Assembly: GCA_963576565.1 (NCBI GenBank)
Contig: OY755042.1
Coordinates: forward strand, 13,184,262-13,248,261
Direction of reading: 5' to 3'
Source of the DNA: Aspidapion aeneum
Lineage: Eukaryota > Arthropoda > Insecta > Coleoptera > Brentidae
Length of the DNA: 64,000 bases
Part shown: positions 34,661 through 45,242 of the stretch, piece by piece
How the letters are laid out: each line of letters starts with the position of its first letter
Numbering within the stretch: the stretch's first letter is position 1
The notes under the pieces: model-generated
What the model was told of the DNA's origin: nothing
What the model saw: only the letters and a program-made list of their open reading frames with translations
Database searches by the model: none
Made by a program: the position numbers and the translations under genes

Positions 34661-34729
34661 ACGTTTTTTTTCAAAACTATTTGTCGCCTTTTTTATCTCT
34701 TTTAAAATAAGTTTAGTAGGCACTGTAGC

Positions 34730-36053
34730 CAGTGGTGGCTGCTACAGGGGGGGTAACGAAGCAGTGACTTCCCAAAACTAGACAACAAACAGTAAATCTT
34801 CCCTTACGACATGATTGTCTAGTTTTTTTATTATCTGTGGTTAAAAACAAGCAATTAATTGGGTGAACCTTTTTAGCGTAAATAATTACAAGCCAGCAGC
34901 GCCGCGCGGGGCAGGGTTTCAATTTCACCCGTTTTTCAGCGGGGTATGTTCTCGAGCGGGGGCGGGCGGAGTGTTTGTTTTAGTTGAGTCGGCTATCATC
35001 ATCGTGCGAAAACGTCTGTTGCCTTTCCTAACGTTGTCGGTTTAATTTTTAGTGAAGACATCTGAGTTTGTTTTGATTTGAGGTATGTCAGTAGTAAAAA
35101 GCCTTGCCGGTCGCGTGTCATTGTTTGTTTTAGTTATCGTTTGTTTATAAAATGGAAATAAATACCGTTGTTTACATAATTAACTGTGCAAATTATTAAA
35201 AATCATATGTACAATGCCTATGACAACACTTGAATGTGAACGCTCCTTTTCAATATTAAAGCGTATTAAAACACCATTTTTTAAACTCACGGGTACGAAA
35301 TTCCACGTTTGTTAGTATTATTTGGCTTAAAAATTCCGTTGATTGACGTTCACTGTCTTGATGACGGGTAAAAATGCAATATGCGTTGATCCGGCCTGAA
35401 AGACAAAGAGCTATAGTAGTTCACGGACTATAGTTGTTTTCTTTTATTTGCATTCGATCTTTTCATTGATCGATATTGTATAGCAGTGTTTTGCCTGCTT
35501 TTGTTTTTTGTTTCTCTCGTATCTCGGTAGATGGCGGTTCTTGCGATAGTATTGTCACTATTTATATTTGATTAGGGACAAAACCGTCCAATTAACTTCG
35601 CAAGATTTGTCACATTGACCAGCAGTGTTCTGAAGAGTCCCATAAGGACGAAATAGCTAACTTTCAACACTTATTAGGTGTCCATTAGATCTTGGACCCC
35701 CGTGAGGTTAAGCTTTCAGGCTACCCACGGAAAAATATGAGGGAAACAAAAACTCCTTTTAGCCCGATTAGCCACGAAACTTGTTTGATTTTTAAATTCA
35801 CGAGTACGAAATTCCCCGTTTGTTCGTATTAAAACATTTACGCGAAATACAATGTGTGGAAGTAGATTGGACGCCTTAGCTATGTATTCAATTGAAAGAA
35901 AATTGTTGACTACGGACAATTTTAATGAACTTGTCTTGAATGGAATTTATCTATAAACAAATAAACTAAATACTACACCAAGTAGCTGCCTGTTTGGAAA
36001 TTACTGAAATAAAAATGTGCCCCCTCAATTTATAACGTCAACAGCCGCCACTG
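34730..36053 (+). pseudogene. hAT element (ZMYM/TTF-type) with transposase C-terminal remnants
   Basis: Termini CAGTGGTGGCTGCTACAGGG (34730) and CAGCCGCCACTG (to 36053) bound the element. The 8-bp flanks ACTGTAGC and GTTGTACC match only in part. The dimerisation domain is recognisable in two pieces: MPMTTLECERSFSILKRIKT at 35214-35273, and RIKTFTRNTMCGSRLDALAM with YSIERKLL at 35826-35920. The 12-mer CGTATTAAAACA ends the first piece (35262-35273) and begins the second (35825-35836), so 551 bp has been inserted or duplicated exactly in the RIKT codons. The rest of the transposase is gone. Relatives: right-end fragment at 54062-54232 and left end at 63305. Confidence 0.8.
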
Positions 36054-36174
36054 GTTGTACCAATAAATTTTAGTCAGTTTACCGCTCCTGGACCAAAACC
36101 GTGTTGCCTACAGTGCCACGCCTTGTGTCGCGTCTTTAATATTTTGAAATGTCATCATGAAGATAGGTATATAG

Positions 36175-36569
36175 CTATAGGTAAATTTAGTGGGAATAAG
36201 GACATTGTTGTTCTGGTAAATATACGTTTTAATCCATCGGTAACGTTTCGACAATGGTTTTTGTCTTCATCAGACCTTCAGACTAGATCGTACATTGGAA
36301 CAACAAAAAACAAGAATTCAAGCACATCAGGAAACAAAACTAATTTTGCCGCCGATAGAAATAATTAGCAGATTAATGTTGGGTTTCGTTTTTAATTTGT
36401 GCCGTTTGTTTTCCTGATGTGCTTGAATTCTTGTTTCTTGTTGTTACAATGTAGGATCTAGTCTGAAGGTCTAATGAAGACAAAAACCATTGTCGAAACG
36501 TTACCGATGGATTAAAACGTATATTTACCAGAACAACAGTGTCCTTATTCCCACTAAATTTACCTATAG
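36175..36569. repeat. Long palindrome, each arm with a hammerhead-like core
   Basis: Arms 36175-36340 and 36404-36569 are near-identical reverse complements with a loop of about 60 bp. On the minus strand of the left arm the RNA would read CUGAUGA (36273-36267), a GACA...UGUC stem with 8-nt loop, then GAAAC (36249-36245). On the plus strand of the right arm the same order is present with CUAAUGA (one change) and GAAAC. This is the conserved order of the hammerhead ribozyme core, a motif known from Penelope-like elements. An ACGUU/AACGU stem III ending in GUA can be drawn. Stem I is weak, and there is one extra A before stem II. Confidence 0.75.
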
Positions 36570-37346
36570 TTGCATTGCAAGGACGTGATAAGTTTACCAA
36601 ATAGGTATATAGGTTGTACTTCTTCACTAAATGAAATAAAACATGCCAAAAGGTAGTGCGGCGGTGCAAAAAATGGTATTTTAAAAGTAATCAGACTGGT
36701 TAGAATTAAGAATTGAGACTGTGATTCGATAGGTGTTGGCGGCTGACTCAAAATTAAAGAGCGGCTCAGATCATAATTGAAGCCAAACCGCTGTCCATTT
36801 GTCTAGTCGGATCGTTAGGCCGAACTAATGACAGGCTCCTAAACCACTATAAGTAATCACTGTATTCATGTTAGGACCACCCTCTTGCATCCTCTGATTT
36901 TAAATTGTTGTTTTCCTTGTATATTTTGCAAGTTTTCTATCGGAAATGGTAAATTTTCAAAGCCAACTAATAAACTAATTCATTTTTTTTAAATCGAAGG
37001 CAATTTGGCCACTGCGCCAAACCAACGCAACGGCGGCTCGTATCAATACAAAATGATAGTGCAAGAATTTTGAGTCATTAAAAAAAAATGCGTTTGGGGT
37101 GTTGCGCCCAAACGTCTACGCACAAGTTATTAAAAAACTAAGAAACCTTCTACTACTATGTTTGGGGTTTCTAATAAAAAAAATTTATAAGAAAGTAACC
37201 CATGGTTGTATGGGTCGTTGATATTGCCATGCTCTGATTGATGTTTAGTCGATTAAGAGGATGGAAATCCAACTTCTGCTGCGTCTGCCTCCTCGAGTGG
37301 TGGCCATTTATGTTCATCCGGCACCACTGGATGTCGGTGTTATTAA

Positions 37347-38185
37347 GCACCTTTTAGGACTTGATACCATCTAACGAAAGACGCCTGAGATCTTGGGGGG
37401 ACCTGGCAGTAGGAATAAAATGCTGGCTGGCCGACCGGCTTACTATGAGTAATAAAAATCTTTTTGTACCCCAGGTGAGTACTAATCTCACCGGAAGTTC
37501 AGATCGGGTTAAAGCCCTGGTTGCTGCCGCTGGCCCCATTAACCCTCACGGAGGAGGTGAAAACTTCGAAGGAGAAGTAGTGCCGAATATGCCTGCAAGA
37601 TCCAACCAACAAAGGAGTGCCGAAGAGGCCCCTATGGAGCTGGAGGTCATACCAACTTCAGCTCCAACCCCATCACCAGATCTTGAGTGGAAAAATCAAC
37701 TGCTCAAATTCGACGGTGACACCATTGACAAGGGCTCCAATATGAATGCCCGAACTCAGAACGTACAAAACCAAAAGTTGTTTGGATCATGGCAGGCGCA
37801 CAACAACGAGAACATCAAGGCCTGCACTTGATACAAGTAAATCTGCGCCATACCAAGTCAGCAACGTACACTCTTGGTAGAGTTTTCAAGCAACAGAGGC
37901 TGGACATTGCCCTCTTGCAAGAACCAAGTAGCTGGACTCAGCCGAACTCTTGGTAACATCATCACACATAACTCAGGTATTAGACCACGAGCATCTATTC
38001 TTATAAGAAAAGATATTAACTATTTTGTTCTCTCAGATTTTTGTACCGATGACCTAGTAGCGTTACGATTAATCGTCCTGGTAAGCAAAGCATGACAGAA
38101 CTAGTCGTCTGCTCAGCATATTTCCCGGGTGACTGAGAAGCACCACTGCCCCCCCCCCCCCCCTGCAAAGGCAGCTAACCTGATT
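37347..38185 (+). pseudogene. R1/I-like LINE: end of ORF1 and start of endonuclease (part 1)
   Basis: An open frame at 37361-37831 (LVAAAGPINPHGGGENFEG and a Pro/Ser-rich end) is probably a leader or ORF1 remnant. From about 37790 another frame reads QGLHLIQVNLRHTKSATYTL, GRVFKQQRLDIALLQEPSSW, then after a frameshift NSGIRPRASILIRKDINYF, and finally ELVVCSAYFPG. This is the N-terminal half of an APE-type endonuclease (the N of 'QVNL', the E of 'QEP'). A C-run expands a proline stretch near 38150. The frame breaks at 38185, where a PIF/Harbinger element starts, and resumes at 39793. Confidence 0.8.
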
Positions 38186-39108
38186 AGGTGGCCATACACA
38201 CAGAGGTTGATCCGCCGGTTTGGAACGGCGCGGTTTAAACTGGTGGATTTGTCTTTCAATTAGTGGACATTCCACGCGCCAGTTATAGCCGGTATAGATT
38301 TATCTGTGAGTTCAGACCGGCGGGCGAAACTTGTGGGTGCCGCGCTCGATATTTTAACCGGCGCAGACTTGTCTGTCGGTTTGCACTGTGTCAGGAATAA
38401 CATACCGTTCATATTTTAATTTATTAATTGAATATTATGGCACATGTTTCCGGAATGATATAACTAAGTGCCTGTGCAGAAATTCCCACTGAAAATTTCA
38501 GATCTTCATATGATTTTCCCGTGTTAAGGAAACAAAGGGCAGCATTTAATCGCTGTTCTGGTCCAATGGCATCTCTCATTTGGGTATCTTGTTTCGTAAG
38601 ATCCTCTCTTACTAAATTTAATAAAAAGTCATACATGTTAATATCCATTCTTAAATAATTTTTAAAATCGTCTGGATCATTTTCTCTTATCTTTTTTAAT
38701 AGAAGGTCACGGCTAAATAGTATATACGCAAATAACTTTTAACCCACTTGGAACCTCTCTTTTTTACACCACTATGTATTATTTCCATATTAATAATCAT
38801 TCTCATACACAGAGCCTGCTTCTTTTTAGCTCGAAACATTTTACATACACTATGCTTAAAATACCGTGCCGCATAAAACTTTCGACTTGACGAAATTCCA
38901 CAGGTCTGGTTTAAACGGCAGATAAATCTTGAGTTTTCGCCCACTAACGCGCGGTTATATCTGCCACAGACCGATATGAAGGATCGATTCGAATGATTTT
39001 TTTTTGTGTTAGTGGACTGCAGCAGTTTTAAACCGTTGCGGACAAAACGGTCAGACTTATCTGTGCCGTTTCAAACCGACGGATCAACCTCTGTGTGTAT
39101 GGCCAGCT
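38186..39108. mobile_element. PIF/Harbinger element with 40-bp TIRs, ATT duplication
   Basis: Left end AGGTGGCCATACACACAGAG with GTTGATCCG(C/T)CGGTTTG; the right end is its inverse, finishing at 39108. ATT flanks both sides (38183-38185; 39109-39111). GGTTTAAACTGG-like motifs recur inside both arms. The element carries a partial Harbinger transposase on the minus strand. Together with the foldback at 39121 it splits a LINE reading frame. Confidence 0.88.
38424..38760 (-). pseudogene. Harbinger transposase N-terminal fragment
   Basis: Inside the element 38186-39108. The minus-strand frame reads IRENDPDDFKNYLRMDINMY, DFLLNLVREDLTKQDTQMRD, AIGPEQRLNAALCFLNTGKS and YEDLKFSVGISAQALSYIIP. This matches the helix-turn-helix part of HARBI1-like proteins ('FL-x-LV-x-x-x-I-x-KQDT-x-MR-x-x-I-x-x-E-x-RL ... 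LA-x-G-x-SY ... I-x-x-S-x-IIP-x-x-C-x-x-I'). The DDE nuclease half is deleted. A further minus frame at 38696-38944 overlaps the start in another phase. Confidence 0.85.
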
Positions 39109-39120
39109 ATTGAATATTGC

Positions 39121-39792
39121 ACAAGACGCTAGTCCTACCAAGTCCACTTCCAATCCCTGACTTCGCATGCGTAGATCTACCAATATTATTTACCTCATGT
39201 ATTAGAATAGATGTACAGGGTGATTTTCACTTGAATGATTCTAGCCACATGAAAATAGAAAGTTTCAAAAACCTAACCTAACGAAACCTAATCAGATCTA
39301 ACCAAACCGAACCAAAGCAAACTAAACCAAGATTTTTTTCAAAAAAAAAACTTTCCTGACTTCCTACACGGGATCCTAGAGGATGTGAATCCGAACCGGA
39401 CCGTACCGAACCGAACCTATCCAAACCTAACCCTACCCAACTAAACCTAATTAGCAGTACGTGTTGTAGTTTAGTTTGGTTAGGTTGGGTTTGGGTCAGT
39501 TTAGTTAGGTTCGGTTTGGTTCGGTTCGGATTCACATCCTCTAGGATCCCGGGCAGGAAGTCAGGAAAGTTTTTTTTTTGTAAACAATTATTGGTTCAGT
39601 TTGCTTTGGTTCGGTTCGGTTAGATTTGATTAGGTTAGGTTTTTGAAACTTTCTATTTTCATGTGGTTAGAATCATACAAGTGAAAATCACCCTGTATTC
39701 ATCTATTCTAATACATGATGTAAATAATATTGGTAGATCTGCGCATGCGAAGTCAGGGGTGGAAAGTGGACTTGGTAGCGCTAGCGTCTTGT
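39121..39792. mobile_element. Mutator-like foldback element, 9-bp duplication
   Basis: Nearly the whole 672 bp is an inverted repeat: ACAAGACGCTAG at 39121 faces CTAGCGTCTTGT ending at 39792. The pairing runs through GACTTCGCATGCG, AATAGATG(AA)TACAGGGTG, CACATGAAAATAGAAAGTTT and repeated AACCGAACC/AACCTAACC runs up to a centre near 39450. GAATATTGC (9 bp) flanks both sides (39112-39120; 39793-39801). Very long TIRs with a 9-bp duplication are the Mutator (MULE) signature. No transposase is present. Confidence 0.85.
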
Positions 39793-40046
39793 GAATATTG
39801 CAAAGAGAGGAACGTACAGCTCATCCTGGACCTTGATGCGAACGCGCACCACACAGTGTGGGGCAGCACAGACATCAACAGAAGAGGTGGGCATCTGTTC
39901 CACTACATTATAGGGGAGGGGCTTTTTGTTAATAATGTTGGCTCCAAACCAACCTTTGTCGGTCAAAATAGGGCAGAGGTACTAGACCTAATAATAAGCA
40001 CAAAACTAATTAGCAATAAGATCACTGACGCGCCTGGACTTGGCAG
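39793..40046 (+). pseudogene. R1/I-like LINE endonuclease (part 2)
   Basis: The reading frame continues from part 1 exactly at the target sites: EYCKERNVQLILDLDANAHH, TVWGSTDINRRGGHLFHYII, NNVGSKPTFVGQNRAEVLDL, IISTKLISNKITD. The 'DANAHH-x-xWGS' and 'LDL-x-x-S' blocks are the endonuclease's central and C-terminal motifs in R1/I-like LINEs. The segment ends before the S-D-H block and no reverse transcriptase follows, so the LINE was already 3'-truncated or deleted here. Confidence 0.8.
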
Positions 40047-40210
40047 GGGTAATTGAAAGTTTTTTGCAGTTTTTGTTTATTTTGATCATATTTAGAGTTA
40101 CTTTTAGCGCGGAATGCGTAAATTTTGGCAGTTTTAGTCTGCGGCAACTACTATTTTGAACCAATATCACTAAAGTGGTAGAGGTAGCAGTTCAAATTTT
40201 GCATTTTTGT

Positions 40211-40404
40211 CAGTGGCGTATATAGAAAAAAGTTTCGGGGTAGGCCCGAGACAGTTTTGGGGGGGGCCCGAGACCTCATAAGGGTGTATTTTATGCTATT
40301 TTATGTTTGTATTCATAAAATATGTGGAAAATATCCAAAAAAATCTTAGCTTCGGGGGGGGGGGGGCCTGGCCCTCACCGCCCTTCCCCATATATACGCC
40401 ACTG
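40211..40404. mobile_element. Short hAT-type MITE, same family as 26038-26204
   Basis: CAGTGGCGTATATA at 40211 and TATATACGCCACTG ending at 40404 are inverted repeats. ATTTTTGT is perfectly duplicated (40203-40210; 40405-40412). Internal TTTTATGCTATTTTATG and ATAAAATATGTGGAAAATAT are the reverse complement of the 26-kb copy. Long G runs occur near both ends. Confidence 0.93.
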
Positions 40405-41112
40405 ATTTTTGTATACGCCGGTCGGTGGTGAGAGTCTGGCATACCTCTACAGCAGTCTACAAAGGCATACATGTAAGTCGGAGCTGGGTTCATTTTAATG
40501 GAGGTACCGGCTAAATTTCACGGGGGCGACTAGTCCCAGGGGGGCCTACGTCCCCTGTGGCTCCCCTGGCATCTCGTCTAATATCCGTAGATAAAGCTAA
40601 TACTGATTTCTTCCAGTTCTATAAACAAAGCAATTCAATAATGATTAAATTAATTTTTGAGCTGTAAAACCAAATAATTTTTGGGTCAGTCCTCAGAACG
40701 GGATAATGGTAGACTTTATCAGTATGGCACAACTAAAATAAAAAGGCGATGAAATGAAGATGATGAAGTCTGAAAATAAAATTAATTTTTTTTTGAGGTC
40801 TAGAAAATGTTTCCGAAATAATTTTGAACCGAAGATTCCGGCATGTTAAATTTTTTTAAAAAAGGCCTACAAAATTTTTAATTTGTTTTGCCACAGGTAA
40901 TTGGTGGTAACACATAAATAATAATTAGTACACAAGAACCCCGCACAGTGTAATTTTTCTGCTCGCATTTTAGTTTTGAAAATACCACTTTTCAGCACTG
41001 TATGCGGGAAAGTACTTTTTCTACAGTCGTGTAGAAACTGTAATTTTTTACAATATTTTTAGTGCAGAAAATTTTTAGTGCAGAAAATATTTCTTATGAA
41101 TTTCCTTGGTCA

Positions 41113-41141
41113 CAGCCTACCTAACAACGGTAGGCTGTGCC
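41113..41141. repeat. Perfect 11-bp hairpin
   Basis: CACAGCCTACC, a 7-nt loop, then GGTAGGCTGTG. It sits in AT-rich DNA next to phrases shared with 41660-41720 (GCATTTTAGTTTTGAAA), so it may belong to an old repeat. Confidence 0.75.
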
Positions 41142-41354
41142 TTGGATGCTATGGTGTAAAAGTAAGATAACATATTTCGTTAAAACACTATGTATTTTTT
41201 TTGTTGCAAGTTGCATGGTGAGGTGCGTATTTGTTTTGGTTTATTTTTCTTATAATTTTATTTGTTTATGTTTTTCTGACGATCTTAGAAAAACAATAAT
41301 TGTTCCTAACACTTGCAGAAACCTATTTTTCCGCACCTTAATGCTTGACAGAAC

Positions 41355-41557
41355 CAAGCGCGGATTTGAGGGTGGGGTAAAGTGGTAATAACCCCACCCC
41401 CCCCCCCCCCTAGAACTAAAAATATGCAGTTTTTGGTATTGATTAACGGGAAAATAGGCGAATTACCCCCCCCCCCCCTCCTAGAAAAAACTATATAACC
41501 AATAATTTTTTCGTCGACTATTACCCCCCTCTAGATTTTCACCCAGATCCGCGCCTG
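41355..41557. mobile_element. Short hAT-type MITE with perfect 8-bp duplication
   Basis: CAAGCGCGGATTTGAGGGTG at 41355 and CACCCAGATCCGCGCCTG ending at 41557 are inverted repeats. GACAGAAC flanks both (41347-41354; 41558-41565). Three long C runs lie inside. A similar CAGGCGCGGATTTAC start occurs at 62846. Confidence 0.92.
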
Positions 41558-41803
41558 GACAGAACTCGCTACGCATCGTTCATTCTGGCAACGGCATTTG
41601 TGTGAGGAAAAAGTGATTTTCTGCACTTGTTACGAAAATAGATATTTTTCTACGAGCATGCAGAACGTGTCACTTTTCCACACGCATTTTAGTTTTGAAA
41701 GTGGCAAATTTCTGGCCGAACTTCGCTATGCGTCGGTCGGTCAACTGCAATCTTGTGCGGAAAAGAGCTACTAGATACTTATGCTACTTACTGTACGGAA
41801 GTA

Positions 41804-44086
41804 CCGTCAAACGGGGTAAACTGAATCAGTGCGCGTAAAGAGAATCACAAATATTCTGTACGGGGGGTCTACAGATTTCGGCACATCAAGTCGGTAATTA
41901 CGTTCGGGACCAGCATGCTGCGTGGCTGTGTATTCTATACATATATGTGAACGTTCCAATTTAAAACAATGTGTTGTCATCTTGCCGAAAATACGCAGCC
42001 GAAATACGCATCTGCTGAATACGCATAGTGTAGACCCGCCCTTATACTGACTGTTGTGGTGCGTTTTGACTAGCCTAAACAAATGGTCTCGATAATCATT
42101 CGTTCCAAAAGAACTCTTAGGGTTGGTGCGCATTATTGACGCAACATATATTTAAATAAAAAACTAATTAATTGTTTGGTGGTGGGTAAATGTGCATAGT
42201 GTCTGCGATTATAGGAACATTTCTAATAGAATGCCTATCTAAAAAAACCTGTCCCCAAAAGAAAAAAAAAACATTGTCCAACTATATGGGGTAAAGTGAA
42301 CACTATCTGATAGGTGCCGATTTATGCTAGCATAATAAAATATGTTATTCTATACATTAATATTTCATTTAAAATTACTCTTTTTGGCCTAACCACCTCT
42401 CTTTATACTTACTTATTAAAGTAGGTGTGAACAAGGTTTCCCACCATTCTTTAATTCTGAATGTTTAACTTTTTTAAAGCAATAGTGTTGTCAGAAGACA
42501 TTTTTATTCTCTTAATTAATTAAGTCCCTAATGTGTACTTAGACTTAAGGAAATTACTAATCTAATCTCGAATATTATCTTTGTACATTTAAAATAAGTT
42601 ATTTAAAAGCTCCTTTAAAAGTAAAATTATTTGTATCAATGTTATTTAATGTTTACTTAGATTTAAGGAAATTAGTAAATAAAAGTTTTGTTTTTTCATA
42701 TTTGCACTGATTTTTTGAAGTATTTTGTTTCTATTAATTTCTTTTGTGATTTACTTTACTATCATAAAGGGCCAAACCTAAAAAAAGGTTCGAAGGGGGA
42801 TAAAAAGATTTAACTAAAATTTTGAAAGATTTACATGTTGCGAAACATTCTTCTCTTATTTTCATTGTTGAGAAATCCCTTTAAACAAACTTTATCGATT
42901 TTATATGGGAGAAGATGGATCCCCCTTGAACGTTTCTAGGTACGGCCTTGCCACCATAACTTCTAAAGTTAGAAAATTAGACAAGGCGTGATTCACTTTA
43001 CCCCATCACCCCACATAGCACAAAAATCACATCAACGTTAAATTAACGTGAACAAAAACAACAAAGTTATTTTTTACTAAAAAACAACCTCATACCATGT
43101 AATATTTGTTTTGTTAAATCTACATGCTTAAAAATAACTTAAAAACAAGGAGGAATCAAGGTATAAAAATGTAACTTTTGGTGAAGTTTCTGGTGCTGTG
43201 TAAATAACGTCTTGAAATGTCCTCCACAACATGTTCTAAAACTCCACTAGATTAAGACTTCTTAAACCTACTAACTTTCTGCGTATTTTTTTAGGTTTTT
43301 TTAAATAACAATTTTTTAACCTAAAAGTGACGCGAAAGAAAGTACTTAAAGTTCACTAGTTTAAGACTACAACACTTATAAGACAATTTTAAAAGATGGC
43401 ACTCAAGGCAAGACAAAATCTCTATACATACATTATGTTTTATTTAAAAGCTAAACAAGATTTTTCAAAAGGAAACACTTTCACAGAATATTATTAGGTT
43501 AATAATAACTGATGCGCGCCGCGATCGTGAAGGATCGTTTCATGCATTAACTGGTTTTTGGAGTTTAGAGGCCAAAGCTCTCCCGGATAAATTTCGTTGA
43601 AGTGAAAAATGCCGCCAATAGGTGACGCTACTTCTAGTAAAATCTCAAAAATATTTGGTAGAGAAGCCATGCAAGTCGCATTTTAAGATTCGTGTAGAAA
43701 AGGCGCGAACCTAATGTGATTTTGACGTTGATAAAAATCTATTTAGTTATTATATTATTTAGTTTGTTTTTATATATGAAATACACGTTTTTTTCTAGCA
43801 TCTTTTAAAATCAACGTTTTTTTTCTCACGCTTTTTTACGTGTTAAACACGCGATTGTGCTATGTGGGATGCGGGGTAAAGTGAATAACTTTTCACTCAA
43901 TTTTATCTCTCAAATTTGAGGTTTTTCTTAATTTATCTAGCTTACTCAAGGGTAATCCTTTACACTCTTAATCTAGAATAATAAAAAAAATTATCTTTGT
44001 TAATTTTTGCATATTTGTTGCTATATTCATCTGAAAGTTATTAGGAAAAAACTATAATTTTTGGTTTAATTTACCCCGTTTGACGG
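41804..44086. mobile_element. 2.3-kb TIR element with TA duplication, GGGGTAAAGTGAA motifs
   Basis: CCGTCAAACGGGGTAAACTG at 41804 and TTTACCCCGTTTGACGG ending at 44086 are inverted repeats flanked by TA. GGGGTAAAGTGAA recurs inside near 42287 and 43871, and inverted near 42990-43002. The inner pair is joined to CCCACATAGCAC (43010-43021) and GTGCTATGTGGG (43857-43868), which look like the ends of another, nested element. No transposase frame was recognised in 2.3 kb. Confidence 0.72.
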
Positions 44087-44649
44087 TATAACAGGGATTT
44101 GCGAAACTTTGTAAGTATAGTTCCTTTATTTGCTGCGGTAATATAACTAAATAAACTGTACCGCAGTAACGAATGTATTTACGTCACTGGGACTTTCTTA
44201 CTATGCCCATGGTTATGGTAATAAAAGTTATGTTTTTATAAAAAAAATACTTTTTGTAATTTTAACAGCAATTTATTTACAACAACTTTTAAATTTTTAG
44301 AAAGTTACTCGCATTTTACAATAATATTTATAGATATTATATACAATAGGTACGTACTTTAGCTGTAAGATAAAATACATAGAAGAAAAGAACTGACACA
44401 AAACAGTTTTATATATTTTGGTAAAAGGAGTTTTCGGCCATTTCCATTTTTGATAGGCATTATCTTAAAAAATTTTAATTTGGAAAATTCCCAAAAGAGG
44501 CATGCATTTTGATGAAATTATACCACAATTTATTTTCTCATATCGCACCCTAAGAACAAAAATGACACAACTCGACATTTACAAATTTTTACTTGTAATG
44601 ATAAAACACAAAATTAGACGCCCTCTATCAATTTTCCTTCCTAGTTATA

Positions 44650-44935
44650 ATAGAGAATTATTGAAATACAGTCAGGCTATAATTGTGCCAGGCACTATTT
44701 TGACACATTCACATTGAAAACTTACAGCTAATCCTTCAAAATTGACATACCAAAGTCGAATTTAATACTTTCGTCGTTTATTTTCAATTAATAAAAGAAG
44801 GTACTATTTATTCCGGTTCATATAGTAAACAAAGGCCGTGTGTTGAAAGATCACAGTTGATATTACAATGTGGAGGTGTCAGAATTGTGCCTGGCACTAT
44901 TATTATAGCCTGGCTTTATTTCAATAATTCTCTAA
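44650..44935. repeat. Inverted repeat, about 50-bp arms
   Basis: TAGAGAATTATTGAAATACA with GGCTATAATTGTGCCAGGCA on the left is repeated inverted on the right (GAATTGTGCCTGGCACTATT, TTTATTTCAATAATTCTCTA). The motif GTGCC(A/T)GGCAC is itself palindromic. Probably a MITE; no duplication seen. Confidence 0.75.
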
Positions 44936-45242
44936 TAATTTATATAATAAGAACTTATAATAATCTTTTATACCGAAATTATTTGAGTTTTCTTTTGTTT
45001 ACCTAAAGTTAAATTTTTTAAGTTGTGTCAGTATCGTTCTGAGGATGCGATCTATTGGCGTGAGCATTAAAATTTGACTACCTATACTTGTAAATGCAAT
45101 AGTAGCTTGCAACTTTTAAAGATGCATGGAAAAGTTGCACAGTATGACACAGGTTTTAGTCGCATATTTTAAGAGCGCGTTTGAAACTAGTTCCTAATTA
45201 AAAAGATCGGGATGAGTTTTGTATACATATATTACAAATATA

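Noticed and set aside
36123..36669. Two similar proteins encoded head to head (GKFSGNKD...VTFRQWFL...)
   Set aside because: They are the translations of the two palindrome arms; similarity follows from the inverted repeat, and they resemble no known family.
39278..39535. Asn/Pro/Thr-rich small protein
   Set aside because: Encoded by the AACC-type runs of the foldback element; low complexity caused by the repeat.
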